A stretch of DNA of 64,000 bases from Variovorax soli NBRC 106424. GTDB taxonomy: Bacteria > Pseudomonadota > Gammaproteobacteria > Burkholderiales > Burkholderiaceae_C. The stretch is from the NCBI RefSeq assembly GCF_001591385.1, contig NZ_BCUU01000006.1, positions 1 to 64,000 on the forward strand, given 5' to 3'. Position numbers and translations under genes: made by a program. The notes below the pieces were generated by a model. It had not been told where the DNA came from. It saw only the letters and a program-made list of their open reading frames with translations, and ran no database searches. Below, in pieces: positions 29,938 to 37,908 of the stretch. Each line of letters begins with the position of its first letter. Positions within the stretch are counted from its first letter, which is position 1.

Positions 29938-29952
29938 AGGTGTGCACCTGAC
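29938..29952 (+). repeat. left subterminal repeat (possible integrase arm site)
   Basis: AGGTGTGCACCTGAC, with an internal inverted repeat AGGTG-TG-CACCT, recurs exactly and in the same orientation at 45446-45460 near attR. A second partial copy, GACCTGAC, lies about 24 bp further right, just before the integrase ATG. Placement at both ends suits integrase or excisionase binding. Confidence 0.55.
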
Positions 29953-29985
29953 CTCTGTTCAACCGGACCTCAGGACCTGACACGT

Positions 29986-31605
29986 ATGGCATCCCCACAG
30001 CGCAAGATCACCGGCCTCAAGCGCCGCAAGCTCGGCTTTTATCTAACCATCATTAAGCCGCTGGACCTCCAGTCCTCGCCGGCTGATCGGTACGCCTTTC
30101 GCGGCACTCTAAGCACTCGGGATGAAGCCGAGGCCCGCATAAAGGCCATGGCGATCCGGGCCGACCTAGAGGCCCAGTGGGCCGCTGAACGGGAGCGCCG
30201 CAGGCCCGCCCCCCTCACAAAGCCCACTGAGGCTCTAATCGATTCCCTCGCGCATGTAGTTCGCCACGCCGTCCTCTCTGGTGATGACCGGTTGCGCGTC
30301 GAACCCGAGGGTTTGGACGCAGTGCTCGCCTCCTACGAATGGGAGGGGAATCCGTCCGCACTGGAGCGCCGGCTCTTGCTTCGGCTGGGGCTTGCTGAGG
30401 AATGGGCACGGCAGGCGGCCGCAGGCGATCTGACGGCGATCACGTTGCGCGTCAACCGACTGACGGAGCCGATGGGCTTGCATATCGATTGGGGCGGCAC
30501 GGAGGGCAAGGTGGGCTTGCTGAAGCTCGCCCGTGTCCTGGCAAAGGCCAGCGCCGATGCCGCTGCACGGGATCGCGGGGAGTTGATCGACACCCCGAGG
30601 ACGCCAGCGCCCATCGCCACGCCGCAGGAAACCCCATGCATTCCGGCGCCAGCCAGCGGGCCCAGCCTGCAAGACCTGTTCGCCGAATGGAAGGCGATCA
30701 AGACGCGCAACGCGCCGGCCATCAAGATCACCGAGCGGGCTATGGCGATCATGGGCGAACTGGGCCTAGACATCCCAGTCAACCAACTGGACCGAACGCA
30801 CGCCGCGAAGCTTCGTGCGCATCTGGTCGCCCAGGGCCTCCGGGGAACCTCGGTGAAGAATCTCATTTCCCCCATTCAAGCGCTACTGAATGTGGGCGTG
30901 GACGCGGGCAAGATCAAGGCGAACCCGTGGTTCGGGCTCAAGGTCGATACCTCCGACTCTGTGGAGCGCCAGCCCTGGCGGCTGGAGGACCTGAAAAAGC
31001 TTGCCCAGGCCAACGAGAAGCGCACGGACACCCACGCGGAGCACAATCGATGGCTATTCCCGATCCTGCTGCATACCGGTTGCCGTATTGGCGAGGTCGC
31101 CCAGCTTGAGCTGGCGGACATTGCGGTCATTGACGGACACTGGGCCATTGAGATTCACGCTCGAAAGACCGAGGGCCACCACAAGCGCACAGTGAAGACC
31201 AGGGCCGGTAATCGAATGGTTCCCGTCCACCCTGCCCTAGTCGCCCTGGGGTTCCTAGAGCACGTCCAAGCCCTCAAGGACGCCGGGGAGCGCTTCCTGT
31301 TCCCCGCGTTCATCCAGAAGGGCAAGCGCCGGCCTGGCGATCTAGCGGGCATCGACTTTGCCGAGCTTCGCCAAGCGGCGGGCGTTCCTATCGAGGAGTT
31401 CTGGACGGCGCACTCGATCCGCCACAACGTCCGCTCCGCCATGGTGGCCGCCAACATCAACGAGACGCAAATTGACCTCACCATCGGGCACGAAAACGGC
31501 AAGGTGCAAGGGCGCTACAGCCACGCCATGATGCCGGGGCTAGTCCGAGCTATCGAGGCGCTCGATTGGTCGGCAGTGGGCTACCCCTTCACGAGAGCCG
31601 TTTAG
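29986..31605 (+). CDS. tyrosine-type site-specific integrase
   Basis: A 539-residue phage-type integrase. Catalytic residues can be assigned: R367 (TGCRIGE), K394 (ARKTEG), H476 and R479 (HSIRHN), H502 (TIGHENG) and the nucleophile Y511 (QGRYSHAM). Residues 1 to about 230 hold the arm-binding/DUF6538-like region with an Ala-rich middle, and a SAM-like core-binding domain lies near 232-330. The ATG at 29986 is 131 bp inside attL. It should insert the element into ffs. Its stop overlaps the stop of the convergent membrane-protein gene. Confidence 0.93.
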   Translation: MASPQRKITGLKRRKLGFYLTIIKPLDLQSSPADRYAFRGTLSTRDEAEARIKAMAIRADLEAQWAAERERRRPAPLTKPTEALIDSLAHVVRHAVLSGDDRLRVEPEGLDAVLASYEWEGNPSALERRLLLRLGLAEEWARQAAAGDLTAITLRVNRLTEPMGLHIDWGGTEGKVGLLKLARVLAKASADAAARDRGELIDTPRTPAPIATPQETPCIPAPASGPSLQDLFAEWKAIKTRNAPAIKITERAMAIMGELGLDIPVNQLDRTHAAKLRAHLVAQGLRGTSVKNLISPIQALLNVGVDAGKIKANPWFGLKVDTSDSVERQPWRLEDLKKLAQANEKRTDTHAEHNRWLFPILLHTGCRIGEVAQLELADIAVIDGHWAIEIHARKTEGHHKRTVKTRAGNRMVPVHPALVALGFLEHVQALKDAGERFLFPAFIQKGKRRPGDLAGIDFAELRQAAGVPIEEFWTAHSIRHNVRSAMVAANINETQIDLTIGHENGKVQGRYSHAMMPGLVRAIEALDWSAVGYPFTRAV

Positions 31606-32174
31606 CCTTTGGCGCCTATCCCGGGATCGTTCTGGGCGTCCTGCGCTGGCGGCTGGGGGCCCAGTGCCTGCTCCTCGGCTTCCAGCAATTTCGCCTCGGT
31701 CCGCATCGCGATGGTGCGGTACACGGAATTGAGGACGTTGAGCCTCGCGAGCACTCTGTCCATAGCCGCAATGGAACTCGCAATGATCCCCGCCATACTG
31801 AGCCACATGGCGGACACTATGAGCCACTTGATCGATATGCCCTCGTCTATGGCAGCCGAGGTCAATCTCGCCGCAGACGGCGCTAGGGTGAAAAGCATGA
31901 AGATAAGGGCGCACGTGATAGCCATCAGGAACATCACGAGCATGTAGCCTGTGTATATCGGGATCAACTCCGGCGACCGGAGAAGAAGCGCTTTGTCGAA
32001 GTCATGTTGCTCCCTACGCGCCTTTGTCCTATTGCCGGCCCAGGTCGCAAGGAATCGCGGCACGGCCGCCAGGCGCCCGTACATCCACTGGCTCGCGAAG
32101 TTGACCAAGATGCCAACGATGACCGAACCAAACCAAAAGCCCGGCGTAGACAAAAGCTTCAGTGTCTCTTCCAT
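31602..32174 (-). CDS. hypothetical membrane protein of the element
   Basis: A 190-residue protein with three predicted membrane helices (about residues 13-30, 72-96 and 112-135), a basic cytoplasmic loop after the first helix (NRTKARREQH) and a charged C-terminal tail. No family is recognised. It is convergent with the integrase and overlaps its stop by 3 bp. It could serve the element in exclusion or defence, but nothing in the sequence decides this. Confidence 0.65.
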   Translation of the reverse strand: MEETLKLLSTPGFWFGSVIVGILVNFASQWMYGRLAAVPRFLATWAGNRTKARREQHDFDKALLLRSPELIPIYTGYMLVMFLMAITCALIFMLFTLAPSAARLTSAAIDEGISIKWLIVSAMWLSMAGIIASSIAAMDRVLARLNVLNSVYRTIAMRTEAKLLEAEEQALGPQPPAQDAQNDPGIGAKG

Positions 32175-32212
32175 TTCCCCGTCCTCTTCTCAAACTATGA
32201 GCCGATGTTAGA

Positions 32213-32265
32213 CGGGGCTGGGTCCGCGCCATCGAAGCGCGCGATTGGTCGGCAGTGAGCTAACC
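32213..32265 (+). pseudogene. remnant of a second integrase 3' end
   Basis: This stretch encodes AIEARDWSAVS then a stop and matches the last codons of the integrase (AIEALDWSAVGY) upstream, with 16 identical bases at 32242-32257 versus 31563-31578. Similarity starts at CGGGGCT and includes a 1-base insertion. It looks like the tail of a related integrase gene left behind after deletion. Confidence 0.7.
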
Positions 32266-32419
32266 CGATCAAGCGGCCCCTGCATCGGCGTGACGCCCAG
32301 CGCGTGAAGTAGTCCCCCTCCGCGCCCTCTTCGTGTCGTCCCCACAACGGATGACCGTCTCGCGCCGCTGTTCGCGTTAGCCTCAGAGCTCCCCAACAAC
32401 AGTTCGAAGCCACCCCGAT

Positions 32420-33016
32420 ATGCGCCGCATCCTGATCGCTTTTGTTGCCCTTGTCCTCGCAGCCTGCTCCACCAGCTACTCGACGCTGAAGGCCGAGAAC
32501 TCGGCGACCCAAGTCCTGTACGAAATCCCCGAGCAGCAAGCGTTTCAGATCGCGTTCTCTTCGCTGGGGCGCCTCCTGCCTGGCTATGAAATCACCGACA
32601 TTGACGGGCCGCTCAAGGGCTACACCGCGACCTTCCGATTCGTCCTCGACACGTACACCCAACAGGTCATGGTCGTCCCGGCGACCGGCAAGGCCAGCGA
32701 CGGGCGCAACATCCGGGGCTACTACTTCGAGGTCTCGGGTCGCGGCACATCCGGCCAGGGCGTCGCCAAGAACGGCCAGTTGTTCGATATGGTGGCCGAG
32801 GCCGCAAAGGCGACCGGCAAAGGCGTTGCGGTTTCCGGAGTCGCAAACAGCTCGTACACGGGCGCCCAATGGAAGCAGGGCCAAGCAGGACAGAAGTCCA
32901 GCGGCAGCAACGAAGCCATGGACCAGCTAGAACGCCTCAAGTCCCTCCGCGATGGCGGCGCGATTACCGCCGACGAGTACGAGAAGAAAAAGAAGGAGCT
33001 GCTCGACCGCATTTGA
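32420..33016 (+). CDS. lipoprotein with C-terminal SHOCT domain
   Basis: A 198-residue protein. The N-terminus is a lipoprotein signal (LIAFVALVLAACSTS). The last 32 residues (MDQLERLKSLRDGGAITADE and YEKKKKELLDRI) are a SHOCT domain, a short oligomerisation motif. The middle is of unknown function. SHOCT proteins are frequent in mobile elements. It is the first of a run of plus-strand cargo genes. Confidence 0.78.
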   Translation: MRRILIAFVALVLAACSTSYSTLKAENSATQVLYEIPEQQAFQIAFSSLGRLLPGYEITDIDGPLKGYTATFRFVLDTYTQQVMVVPATGKASDGRNIRGYYFEVSGRGTSGQGVAKNGQLFDMVAEAAKATGKGVAVSGVANSSYTGAQWKQGQAGQKSSGSNEAMDQLERLKSLRDGGAITADEYEKKKKELLDRI

Positions 33017-33219
33017 GCCCGCTTGGGGCGCAGGGGTGTCGCAGGCGGACGACACGTTGACGCCCCGCAGTGGACACAGGGCGCCGGGCCCTTGCCTCGT
33101 TCCCGCTCTGTCGCTCTGTCAGCGACCAACGGACTAGTGCCCCTCTGCGCATTGCGGGCCGCGTGACATCTTTGCGCGAGTGCGCTGTAGTTCCGGGGTT
33201 GTCACTTCCACCCGGAGCC

Positions 33220-33627
33220 ATGCCCCAAGGAACACCGTTCACGCACACGCAACAGGTCCTCCTCGACCGGATGCGAAAAGCCCTGGACCGACAGTCACCA
33301 AGATCAATTTCAGTGGACTACGGGGCAACCGAAGACCGCCTGATCTTCCCCGCAACGCTGTGCGCCGCAGAAGTGACCGGAGGGACCAAGGAGCCGCTGG
33401 TGTCGATCCTGACCGGGCCAGCTATCGGCGGGGACGGCTACGCGGTCTTGGCTGCAGACGGGGCCACTTTGGCCAATCGAGTTAGTTTTGTTCTCGCCGC
33501 AGAAGTGGCCCGGGCCGCCGCGTGGCGCGTCCGCGACATGGGCTTATCAGGCTTGACATTCGAGTGTTCGCCCCTCGGGGAAATTCAATTGCGACGTAAG
33601 CCCCTGCCGCGAAACAACAAGGCGTAA
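33220..33627 (+). CDS. hypothetical protein, paralogue of the next gene
   Basis: A 135-residue protein without a known domain. The core SVDYGATEDR, PLVSILTGPAIGG and LAADGATLAN is repeated in the following gene (EYGATDDDR, PLVSILAGPGIGG, MAADGSSLAD), so the two are tandem duplicates. The ATG at 33220 follows CCCGGAGC. An earlier in-frame start would add residues with no match in the paralogue. Confidence 0.6.
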   Translation: MPQGTPFTHTQQVLLDRMRKALDRQSPRSISVDYGATEDRLIFPATLCAAEVTGGTKEPLVSILTGPAIGGDGYAVLAADGATLANRVSFVLAAEVARAAAWRVRDMGLSGLTFECSPLGEIQLRRKPLPRNNKA

Positions 33628-33756
33628 GTGACTTACGTTCGAACTGCTGAGAGTGATTCGCGCTGAAGACCCTCAACTAGGTGAGTCGTGCTACGACAAC
33701 GCGCGAACGTTGTCGCAAATTGAAGGCCTCGCACAACTCCATAGGACTTACCGGCC

Positions 33757-34122
33757 ATGCAACCACATACGACCTTCACCGCATCCCATCGCGCAGCTAT
33801 CGCCGCCCTTTGCTGCGACCTCACCCGACGCCTGCAGCATCCCGTGACCGTCGAGTACGGCGCCACTGATGACGACCGTTTCCACGATGCCGCCTTGTGC
33901 GTCGAGGAGCTTCCAGTGGGCTCCTGGGGCTCACCCGGCCCTCTGGTGTCCATCCTCGCCGGCCCAGGGATCGGGGGCGGCCTGGCAGTCATGGCGGCCG
34001 ATGGTTCCTCCTTGGCCGATGGCGTTGACCTCGGACACGCCGTCCAGGCCGCTCGGGCCGCCGCGTTGCAGCAGTTCCGCAGCGTCACCGATGGCGCCCT
34101 CCAGTTTTCCGGGGCCGCCTGA
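33757..34122 (+). CDS. hypothetical protein, paralogue of the previous gene
   Basis: A 121-residue protein sharing the YGAT-D, LVSIL-GP-IGG and AADG motifs with the gene before it. Its end overlaps the next start (ATGA). The last part (LQQFRSVTDGALQF) survives again in a chimeric remnant at 35741-35876. Function unknown. Confidence 0.6.
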   Translation: MQPHTTFTASHRAAIAALCCDLTRRLQHPVTVEYGATDDDRFHDAALCVEELPVGSWGSPGPLVSILAGPGIGGGLAVMAADGSSLADGVDLGHAVQAARAAALQQFRSVTDGALQFSGAA

Positions 34123-34451
34123 TGACAGCACAGACCTTCACCGCAACCGACGCCATCAACCATCCCGCGATCCGCGTAGCGATCTTGGCCGGCCAGAAGG
34201 TCGCGGAGGCCACGGGGAACAGGCCCGAGCCCGCAGCGCTGATCAAACTGGTGAACGCGGCCCTGCCAGTGGTCGCCATGATCGAGGAAGCGCATAGACC
34301 CCAGGGGACCGAGGATGACCCCGAGGGCGCTGGGTGGACCGAGCGGGTCTTGGTAGCGATGCTTTCCGGGGCGCTGGTAGCTGCAGGGGACCACCCTGGG
34401 CAGCTGAATCCCCCCGGCACAAGCGCCCGCCGTGCTGCGCGAGCACATTAA
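34122..34451 (+). CDS. hypothetical protein of the element
   Basis: A 109-residue protein coupled to the previous gene by ATGA. The N-terminal half is helical (INHPAIRVAILAGQKVAEAT). The segment EDDPEGAGWTERVLVAML recurs almost unchanged in the remnant at 35741-35876. No domain recognised. Confidence 0.55.
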   Translation: MTAQTFTATDAINHPAIRVAILAGQKVAEATGNRPEPAALIKLVNAALPVVAMIEEAHRPQGTEDDPEGAGWTERVLVAMLSGALVAAGDHPGQLNPPGTSARRAARAH

Positions 34452-34653
34452 AGACCTCCGAGCCGCGTGCATTCACGAGCACGAGCACACGACTGTGGCG
34501 TTTCACTTTGGCGTCCCGGGCCGCGCGGTAATCAAGCGAAGCCCTACAGCCGAATGCCTAGCACTGCCCCGCAAGTTGTGGCCCTCCATCGTCGCTGCGG
34601 CGGACTGTGAGGAGCGCGGCTACCGCCCCGAATACTTAGGACCCTGCGAATAG
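34432..34653 (+). CDS. small hypothetical protein
   Basis: A possible 73-residue protein from a GTG that lies inside the end of the previous gene. It has two Cys (CIHEHEHTTV and AADCEERGY) and is followed 26 bp later by a good terminator. Overlap and terminator support it; there is no family match. Confidence 0.4.
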   Translation: MLREHIKDLRAACIHEHEHTTVAFHFGVPGRAVIKRSPTAECLALPRKLWPSIVAAADCEERGYRPEYLGPCE

Positions 34654-34679
34654 GTTCCCCTCCGCTGTCTCCCCTCCCT

Positions 34680-34710
34680 GTCCGGCCTTTGTGCCGGACT
34701 TTTCGCTTTT
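34680..34710 (+). terminator. intrinsic terminator
   Basis: GTCCGGC, a 6-base loop and GCCGGAC, followed by TTTTCGCTTTT. It closes the group of genes from 33220 to 34653. Confidence 0.8.
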
Positions 34711-34748
34711 CGGATAGTCTCCGCTGATTTAGCTCCGGACCGTCAAGA

Positions 34749-35132
34749 ATGAAAAAGTGCCTACTCACCGTGGCCGCAGCGGGGGCCAGCGTGTGCTGCT
34801 TTGCCGCTGCGCCTGTTCAACCGGAGCCTACTTTCGCGATCAGTGGGGCGGGGTCTCGTCCATGCAGCGCATGGCTTGAGGCGCGAGGAAAGCGGGCCAG
34901 TCGGGACCCCGTTGCAATCATTGATGAGTCAATGATGGTGAGCTGGATTCAGGGCTTCTTCAACGGGATGAATGTCATGCGAGCCAGCAGCGGCAAGTTG
35001 GCCGTTGAACCCCCGAATGGGCAGGCCATGAACGAATTCATCGACCGCTATTGCAGCGGCAAGCCCAAGAGCAGCATCCTAGATGCCAGCATCGAGCTAT
35101 ATGTCTCCACGGAGCGAAAAACAGGCCGATAA
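34749..35132 (+). CDS. small secreted protein, possibly Rap1a/Tai-like
   Basis: A 127-residue protein with a signal peptide (LLTVAAAGASVCCFAAAP). The mature part has a Cys in SRPCSAWLE, the pattern SWIQGFFNGMN and a late Cys in IDRYCSGKP. The W-GF-G-N pattern and two Cys recall the Rap1a/Tai immunity fold, but this is from memory and weak. It is expected in the periplasm. Confidence 0.55.
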   Translation: MKKCLLTVAAAGASVCCFAAAPVQPEPTFAISGAGSRPCSAWLEARGKRASRDPVAIIDESMMVSWIQGFFNGMNVMRASSGKLAVEPPNGQAMNEFIDRYCSGKPKSSILDASIELYVSTERKTGR

Positions 35133-35153
35133 CTCGCCCCGCCGGGGCGTACC

Positions 35154-35330
35154 ATGCGCCCCATGTGGACCTGCCGCACCTGTGGCCTCTCGATGATCTT
35201 CCGCGCTGCCCAGCCGGAGGTAGACGAGGACGGCCCCTACTTCCTGTGTGTCGGGTGCGGCGCCAGGAATGCGCTGGTGAACATTGCGGGCCACTTGGGT
35301 AAGACAGTTCTGAAGCAGCCGGAGGAGTGA
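35154..35330 (+). CDS. small zinc-ribbon protein
   Basis: A 58-residue protein with two CxxC pairs (CRTCGL near residue 6 and CVGCGA near residue 36), the usual zinc-ribbon layout. It lies 21 bp after the secreted protein gene. An ATG 9 bp downstream (MWTCRTCG) is an equally good start. Function unknown; such ribbons often bind nucleic acid. Confidence 0.55.
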   Translation: MRPMWTCRTCGLSMIFRAAQPEVDEDGPYFLCVGCGARNALVNIAGHLGKTVLKQPEE

Positions 35331-35351
35331 CCGTGGGCGCGGCCAAGTGCC

Positions 35352-35549
35352 CTATACGGCCCAAATCGGCCGTACTCCTTCTCGCAGCAGCATGGCTGCA
35401 TGAAACGCGCCCGTAGCGTGTATCAGAAGGCCCGTTCCGTCCTCGTCTCGCTCCGCCTCGCACGATGCTCCCGACCTTTCCGCCTCTTCTTGAACAAGCG
35501 CGGCCAGGTCCGTTTGTGTCGGATCAAAGTGGTAGTACAGCTTCTGCAT
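35352..35549 (-). CDS. small hypothetical protein
   Basis: A 65-residue reading frame on the minus strand with ordinary composition (MQKLYYHFDPTQTDLAALVQ then an acidic stretch and GLLIHATGAFHAAMLLREGV). No ribosome-binding site stands out. It is kept because nothing else occupies the region and the sequence reads like a folded protein. Confidence 0.35.
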   Translation of the reverse strand: MQKLYYHFDPTQTDLAALVQEEAERSGASCEAERDEDGTGLLIHATGAFHAAMLLREGVRPIWAV

Positions 35550-35740
35550 GCGCTCGCATTCTGGCCTTCATCGCGCGGCCCCGCGAAGTTAGCAGACCAA
35601 CTGATTGCAAATCCGTCGAGAGGAGTCAGGTGGTTCTCGCGAGTAATCCCTCCCAAGGCGACGGCTCTAACGCCGCAGCCCTCGTGCTTCTATCGCACGG
35701 ATTTGTTTTCGATCTCGTAGCCGCCCGCGTGCCGGGTCGC

Positions 35741-35876
35741 GCTGCAGCAGTTCCGCAGCGTGACCGATGGCGCCATCCAGTTTTCCGAGGATGACCCCGA
35801 GGGCGCCGGGTGGACTGAGCGTGTCCTTGTGGCAATGTTGGCGGGGATGCTCGTGGCCGCCGAGTCGCCCCGCTGA
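35741..35876 (+). pseudogene. chimeric remnant of two upstream cargo genes
   Basis: LQQFRSVTDGAIQFSEDDPE followed by GAGWTERVLVAML. The first part matches the end of the gene at 33757-34122, the second the end of the gene at 34122-34451. The join is in frame at CAGTTTTCCG-AGGATGACC. There is no start codon or N-terminal half. From 35550 to 35922 this is the only recognisable content. Confidence 0.7.
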
Positions 35877-35922
35877 ACCTCTCGCCCTTCTGCCGTATCT
35901 CGCTTTCGGCCTGGCGAAGCAG

Positions 35923-36861
35923 CTACCCCGGGTCACCGGTCAATAGCGCCGCCCGCTTCGGCCCTGCCGCCCATTCGCGAAGCGCTTCCGCCGAACCTTG
36001 TAGGTGTGGCGGAAGCCACAGCGCAACGAGTTCTAAGTTGTCCGGTGACAGGAAGCGAAGGACAGAGGCGGCGGCCTCTTCTGCAGCTGCGACCTCGGCA
36101 TCCAGCTCCTCGAAGGGCTTGAGCAGCAGACGCAGCTTCGGCGTGGACAGCTGCTCGGGGTCGAGAGTCTCAAAGGATCGAAGGGCGTCAACGAAACGCT
36201 TTAGAAGCCGTCCGGTGAAGTCGAATCCGATCCACGGCATGGCTTCAAGAGTGCCGATGCTCTCGGTCGAGTACTTGGCACGCTCGCGGGACAGGCCCGG
36301 CGTCAGCGCCATCACGTTCTGAATCTCTTCTTCAGTCCGCTCCACCGAACGCGACACGACGAGTTCGCGACGAAGATGCGCGGCTTCTAGAGAAGTCAAC
36401 AGCGCCGGCCCAAGCACCTTGACCATGCTGGACTCAACCTTCCGGACCCATTTGCCTCCGAACGCCCTGAACACAACATCCTTCAGCCTGTCTGCAATAG
36501 GGTCGGCCCCAGCTTGAAGGGAGCGGAAACGCGCGATCAAGTCGGCCCGCTGACGCCTGCGCTGGTATTCCGCGTGCACGGTCGAAAAGACCTCGTCGCC
36601 GAAGAAGCTCCGGCCGCAGTCCTTGCCCACGTTCGTCTCGACGCCATCCTCGGTGATCACCAAGAACCCGTTGTTGTGCGGCTGCCGGCACCCCTTCAAT
36701 CCACAGGGGACCTCTCGTTGGAAGTGGTAGTCAGCTAGCACCGCCTTCAAGGCGTGCTGCTCATGATCCAGCGGGGCCACGAAGCCGGCTCGTGCCAGCA
36801 AGTCCTCGTAGGACTGCGGGCGATCCACCAGCGGCGCAAGAGGCTCTTGGGTGTCAATCAT
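35923..36861 (-). CDS. hypothetical protein under a LexA-type SOS box
   Basis: A 312-residue protein of unknown function. Residues 50-90 hold a likely metal site: C53, C58, H62 and C82 (VPCGLKGCRQPH, then NVGKDCGRSFFG). The C-terminal two thirds are helical, with HhH-like MPWIGFDFTGRLLKRFV near residue 210. A LexA box lies 3 bp before the ATG. No ribosome-binding site is present, and the -10 element inside the box suggests a leaderless transcript. The SOS control and the metal-site look fit a DNA-damage or element-induction role; this is inference. Confidence 0.7.
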   Translation of the reverse strand: MIDTQEPLAPLVDRPQSYEDLLARAGFVAPLDHEQHALKAVLADYHFQREVPCGLKGCRQPHNNGFLVITEDGVETNVGKDCGRSFFGDEVFSTVHAEYQRRRQRADLIARFRSLQAGADPIADRLKDVVFRAFGGKWVRKVESSMVKVLGPALLTSLEAAHLRRELVVSRSVERTEEEIQNVMALTPGLSRERAKYSTESIGTLEAMPWIGFDFTGRLLKRFVDALRSFETLDPEQLSTPKLRLLLKPFEELDAEVAAAEEAAASVLRFLSPDNLELVALWLPPHLQGSAEALREWAAGPKRAALLTGDPG

Positions 36862-36864
36862 GAG

Positions 36865-36880
36865 CTGTCATTTTATACAG
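36865..36880 (-). promoter_or_regulatory. LexA (SOS) box
   Basis: Plus strand CTGT-CATTTTAT-ACAG fits CTGT-N8-ACAG exactly. Read on the minus strand with flanks it is TACTGTATAAAATGACAG, close to the E. coli consensus, and it contains TATAAA as a likely -10. It abuts the ATG of the 312-residue gene, so LexA would block its promoter until DNA damage. Confidence 0.75.
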
Positions 36881-36908
36881 TACCTCAAAAATGACCACTT
36901 GGAGCTTT

Positions 36909-36925
36909 TAACTATTCATTAGTTA
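36909..36925. promoter_or_regulatory. AT-rich inverted repeat between divergent genes
   Basis: TAACTA and TAGTTA form a perfect 6-bp inverted repeat with a 5-bp spacer, in the AT-rich gap (36862-37031) between the SOS-controlled gene and the next plus-strand gene. It may be an operator for the plus-strand genes. Confidence 0.4.
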
Positions 36926-37031
36926 TCAATAATAGCCAAAATAAAACATACCCAGGGTAGAGACCCTATGGCCCGGCGCCCTCTTCCCGCGCCTTCGCGA
37001 CGCCCCCGAGGCCCGAATAAAGACGCACAAG

Positions 37032-37304
37032 GTGAACACCCCATCGCCAAGCGACCTCACCACATGCAACACCATGACCTCACAGCACTACTGCAAGGTC
37101 TGCAAGACCATGCACCCTTCCACTGAGTTCTATCGGTACGGCGGAACCGGGCCCAGCGCCGACAGGCTACGCACGTACTGCAAGAACGCCCAGAACGAAC
37201 TGAGCGCAGCGCACCGCGCCAAGCGCATCGGCAGGCCATACAAGCCCGGCCGGTTCCTCCACGTCACCAAGGGAACGCCAATGTTCTCGAACCTCATCAA
37301 GTGA
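37032..37304 (+). CDS. small Cys-rich (zinc-finger-like) protein
   Basis: Up to 90 residues from a GTG at 37032; the ATG at 37074 (MTSQHYCKVCKTMHP) gives 76 and is the more natural start. The CKVCKTMHPSTEFYR pattern is the first half of the CxxC-x-KP-xxF finger seen in many phage and HNH-related proteins. The second pair is reduced to YCKNA. It resembles the N-terminal half of the finger in the 40558-41043 gene. Two terminators follow. Confidence 0.6.
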   Translation: MNTPSPSDLTTCNTMTSQHYCKVCKTMHPSTEFYRYGGTGPSADRLRTYCKNAQNELSAAHRAKRIGRPYKPGRFLHVTKGTPMFSNLIK

Positions 37305-37308
37305 CGCC

Positions 37309-37336
37309 GGCCGCAACTACGCGGCCTCCCCTTTTT
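37309..37336 (+). terminator. intrinsic terminator
   Basis: GGCCGC, loop AACTAC, GCGGCC, then TCCCCTTTTT, starting 5 bp after the stop of the small Cys-rich gene. Confidence 0.65.
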
Positions 37337-37355
37337 GCTAGGCACTTCATTCCAC

Positions 37356-37385
37356 GCCCCAGCGCCGCTAGGTCCTGGGGCTTTT
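37356..37385 (+). terminator. second intrinsic terminator
   Basis: GCCCCAG, a 12-base loop and CTGGGGC followed by TTTTC, 20 bp after the first terminator. The pair should isolate the next operon. Confidence 0.55.
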
Positions 37386-37404
37386 CTTCGCTTTCACCGC
37401 ACTC

Positions 37405-37587
37405 ATGGACGCACCCACACCCCCCAAGCCCGGCCGCTCAGTGGTCACCTTGCCATCCAGAACCGGCCAGAACGCCCTGCGCGTCACTGTCCCCTACCAA
37501 CTCGATCCAACCAAGCCGGAAGAGGCCAAGGCAATCGCGCTCAAGCTTGCCGAAGACAACGGCATCGACGTTGAGGACTACCGATGA
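37405..37587 (+). CDS. small hypothetical protein
   Basis: A 60-residue protein ending in a helix with the sequence KPEEAKAIALKLAEDNGIDV. It overlaps the next gene (ATGA) and opens the group of four overlapping genes that carry the virion-like motif. No known family. Confidence 0.5.
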   Translation: MDAPTPPKPGRSVVTLPSRTGQNALRVTVPYQLDPTKPEEAKAIALKLAEDNGIDVEDYR

Positions 37588-37895
37588 CAGCGGGGTTTCA
37601 GGTATTCAAACCTGACGGGGGCACCGCCTTTGATTCCGCCATGCGGGTCGGGCGATTCCTTGGCGTCGTCCAGCCGCCGCTGGGCACCAGCACCTACTAC
37701 GACGACCGACTGGCAGACGGAGGCATCCCTTTCGCCTTCGCTTGGCCCATCAGCAACTCCTACAGCCTGGGCGACATGCCCGCGCTGTCCTGGCCCGCCA
37801 TCACTTTCTCGGGTAACGCAATGACAGTCACGCGCTCCAACCCGCGCAGCAACGTCGCAGCCGCCGGATTCACCGTGTACTTCGGTGTCAGGTGA
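37584..37895 (+). CDS. virion-motif protein (phage-like)
   Basis: A 103-residue protein. The N-terminal stretch GFQVFKPDGGTAFDSAMRVG and RFLG matches residues 102-125 of the 222-residue gene two further on (GLRVWNESGGLIYDTGRPMC then NVLG). From memory, short phage proteins near tail-fibre and structural genes start in this way (DUF6453-like). The remainder is rich in beta-type residues. A surface or virion role is possible but not shown. Confidence 0.55.
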   Translation: MTAGFQVFKPDGGTAFDSAMRVGRFLGVVQPPLGTSTYYDDRLADGGIPFAFAWPISNSYSLGDMPALSWPAITFSGNAMTVTRSNPRSNVAAAGFTVYFGVR

Positions 37896-37908
37896 CCCGC
37901 TCCATCCT

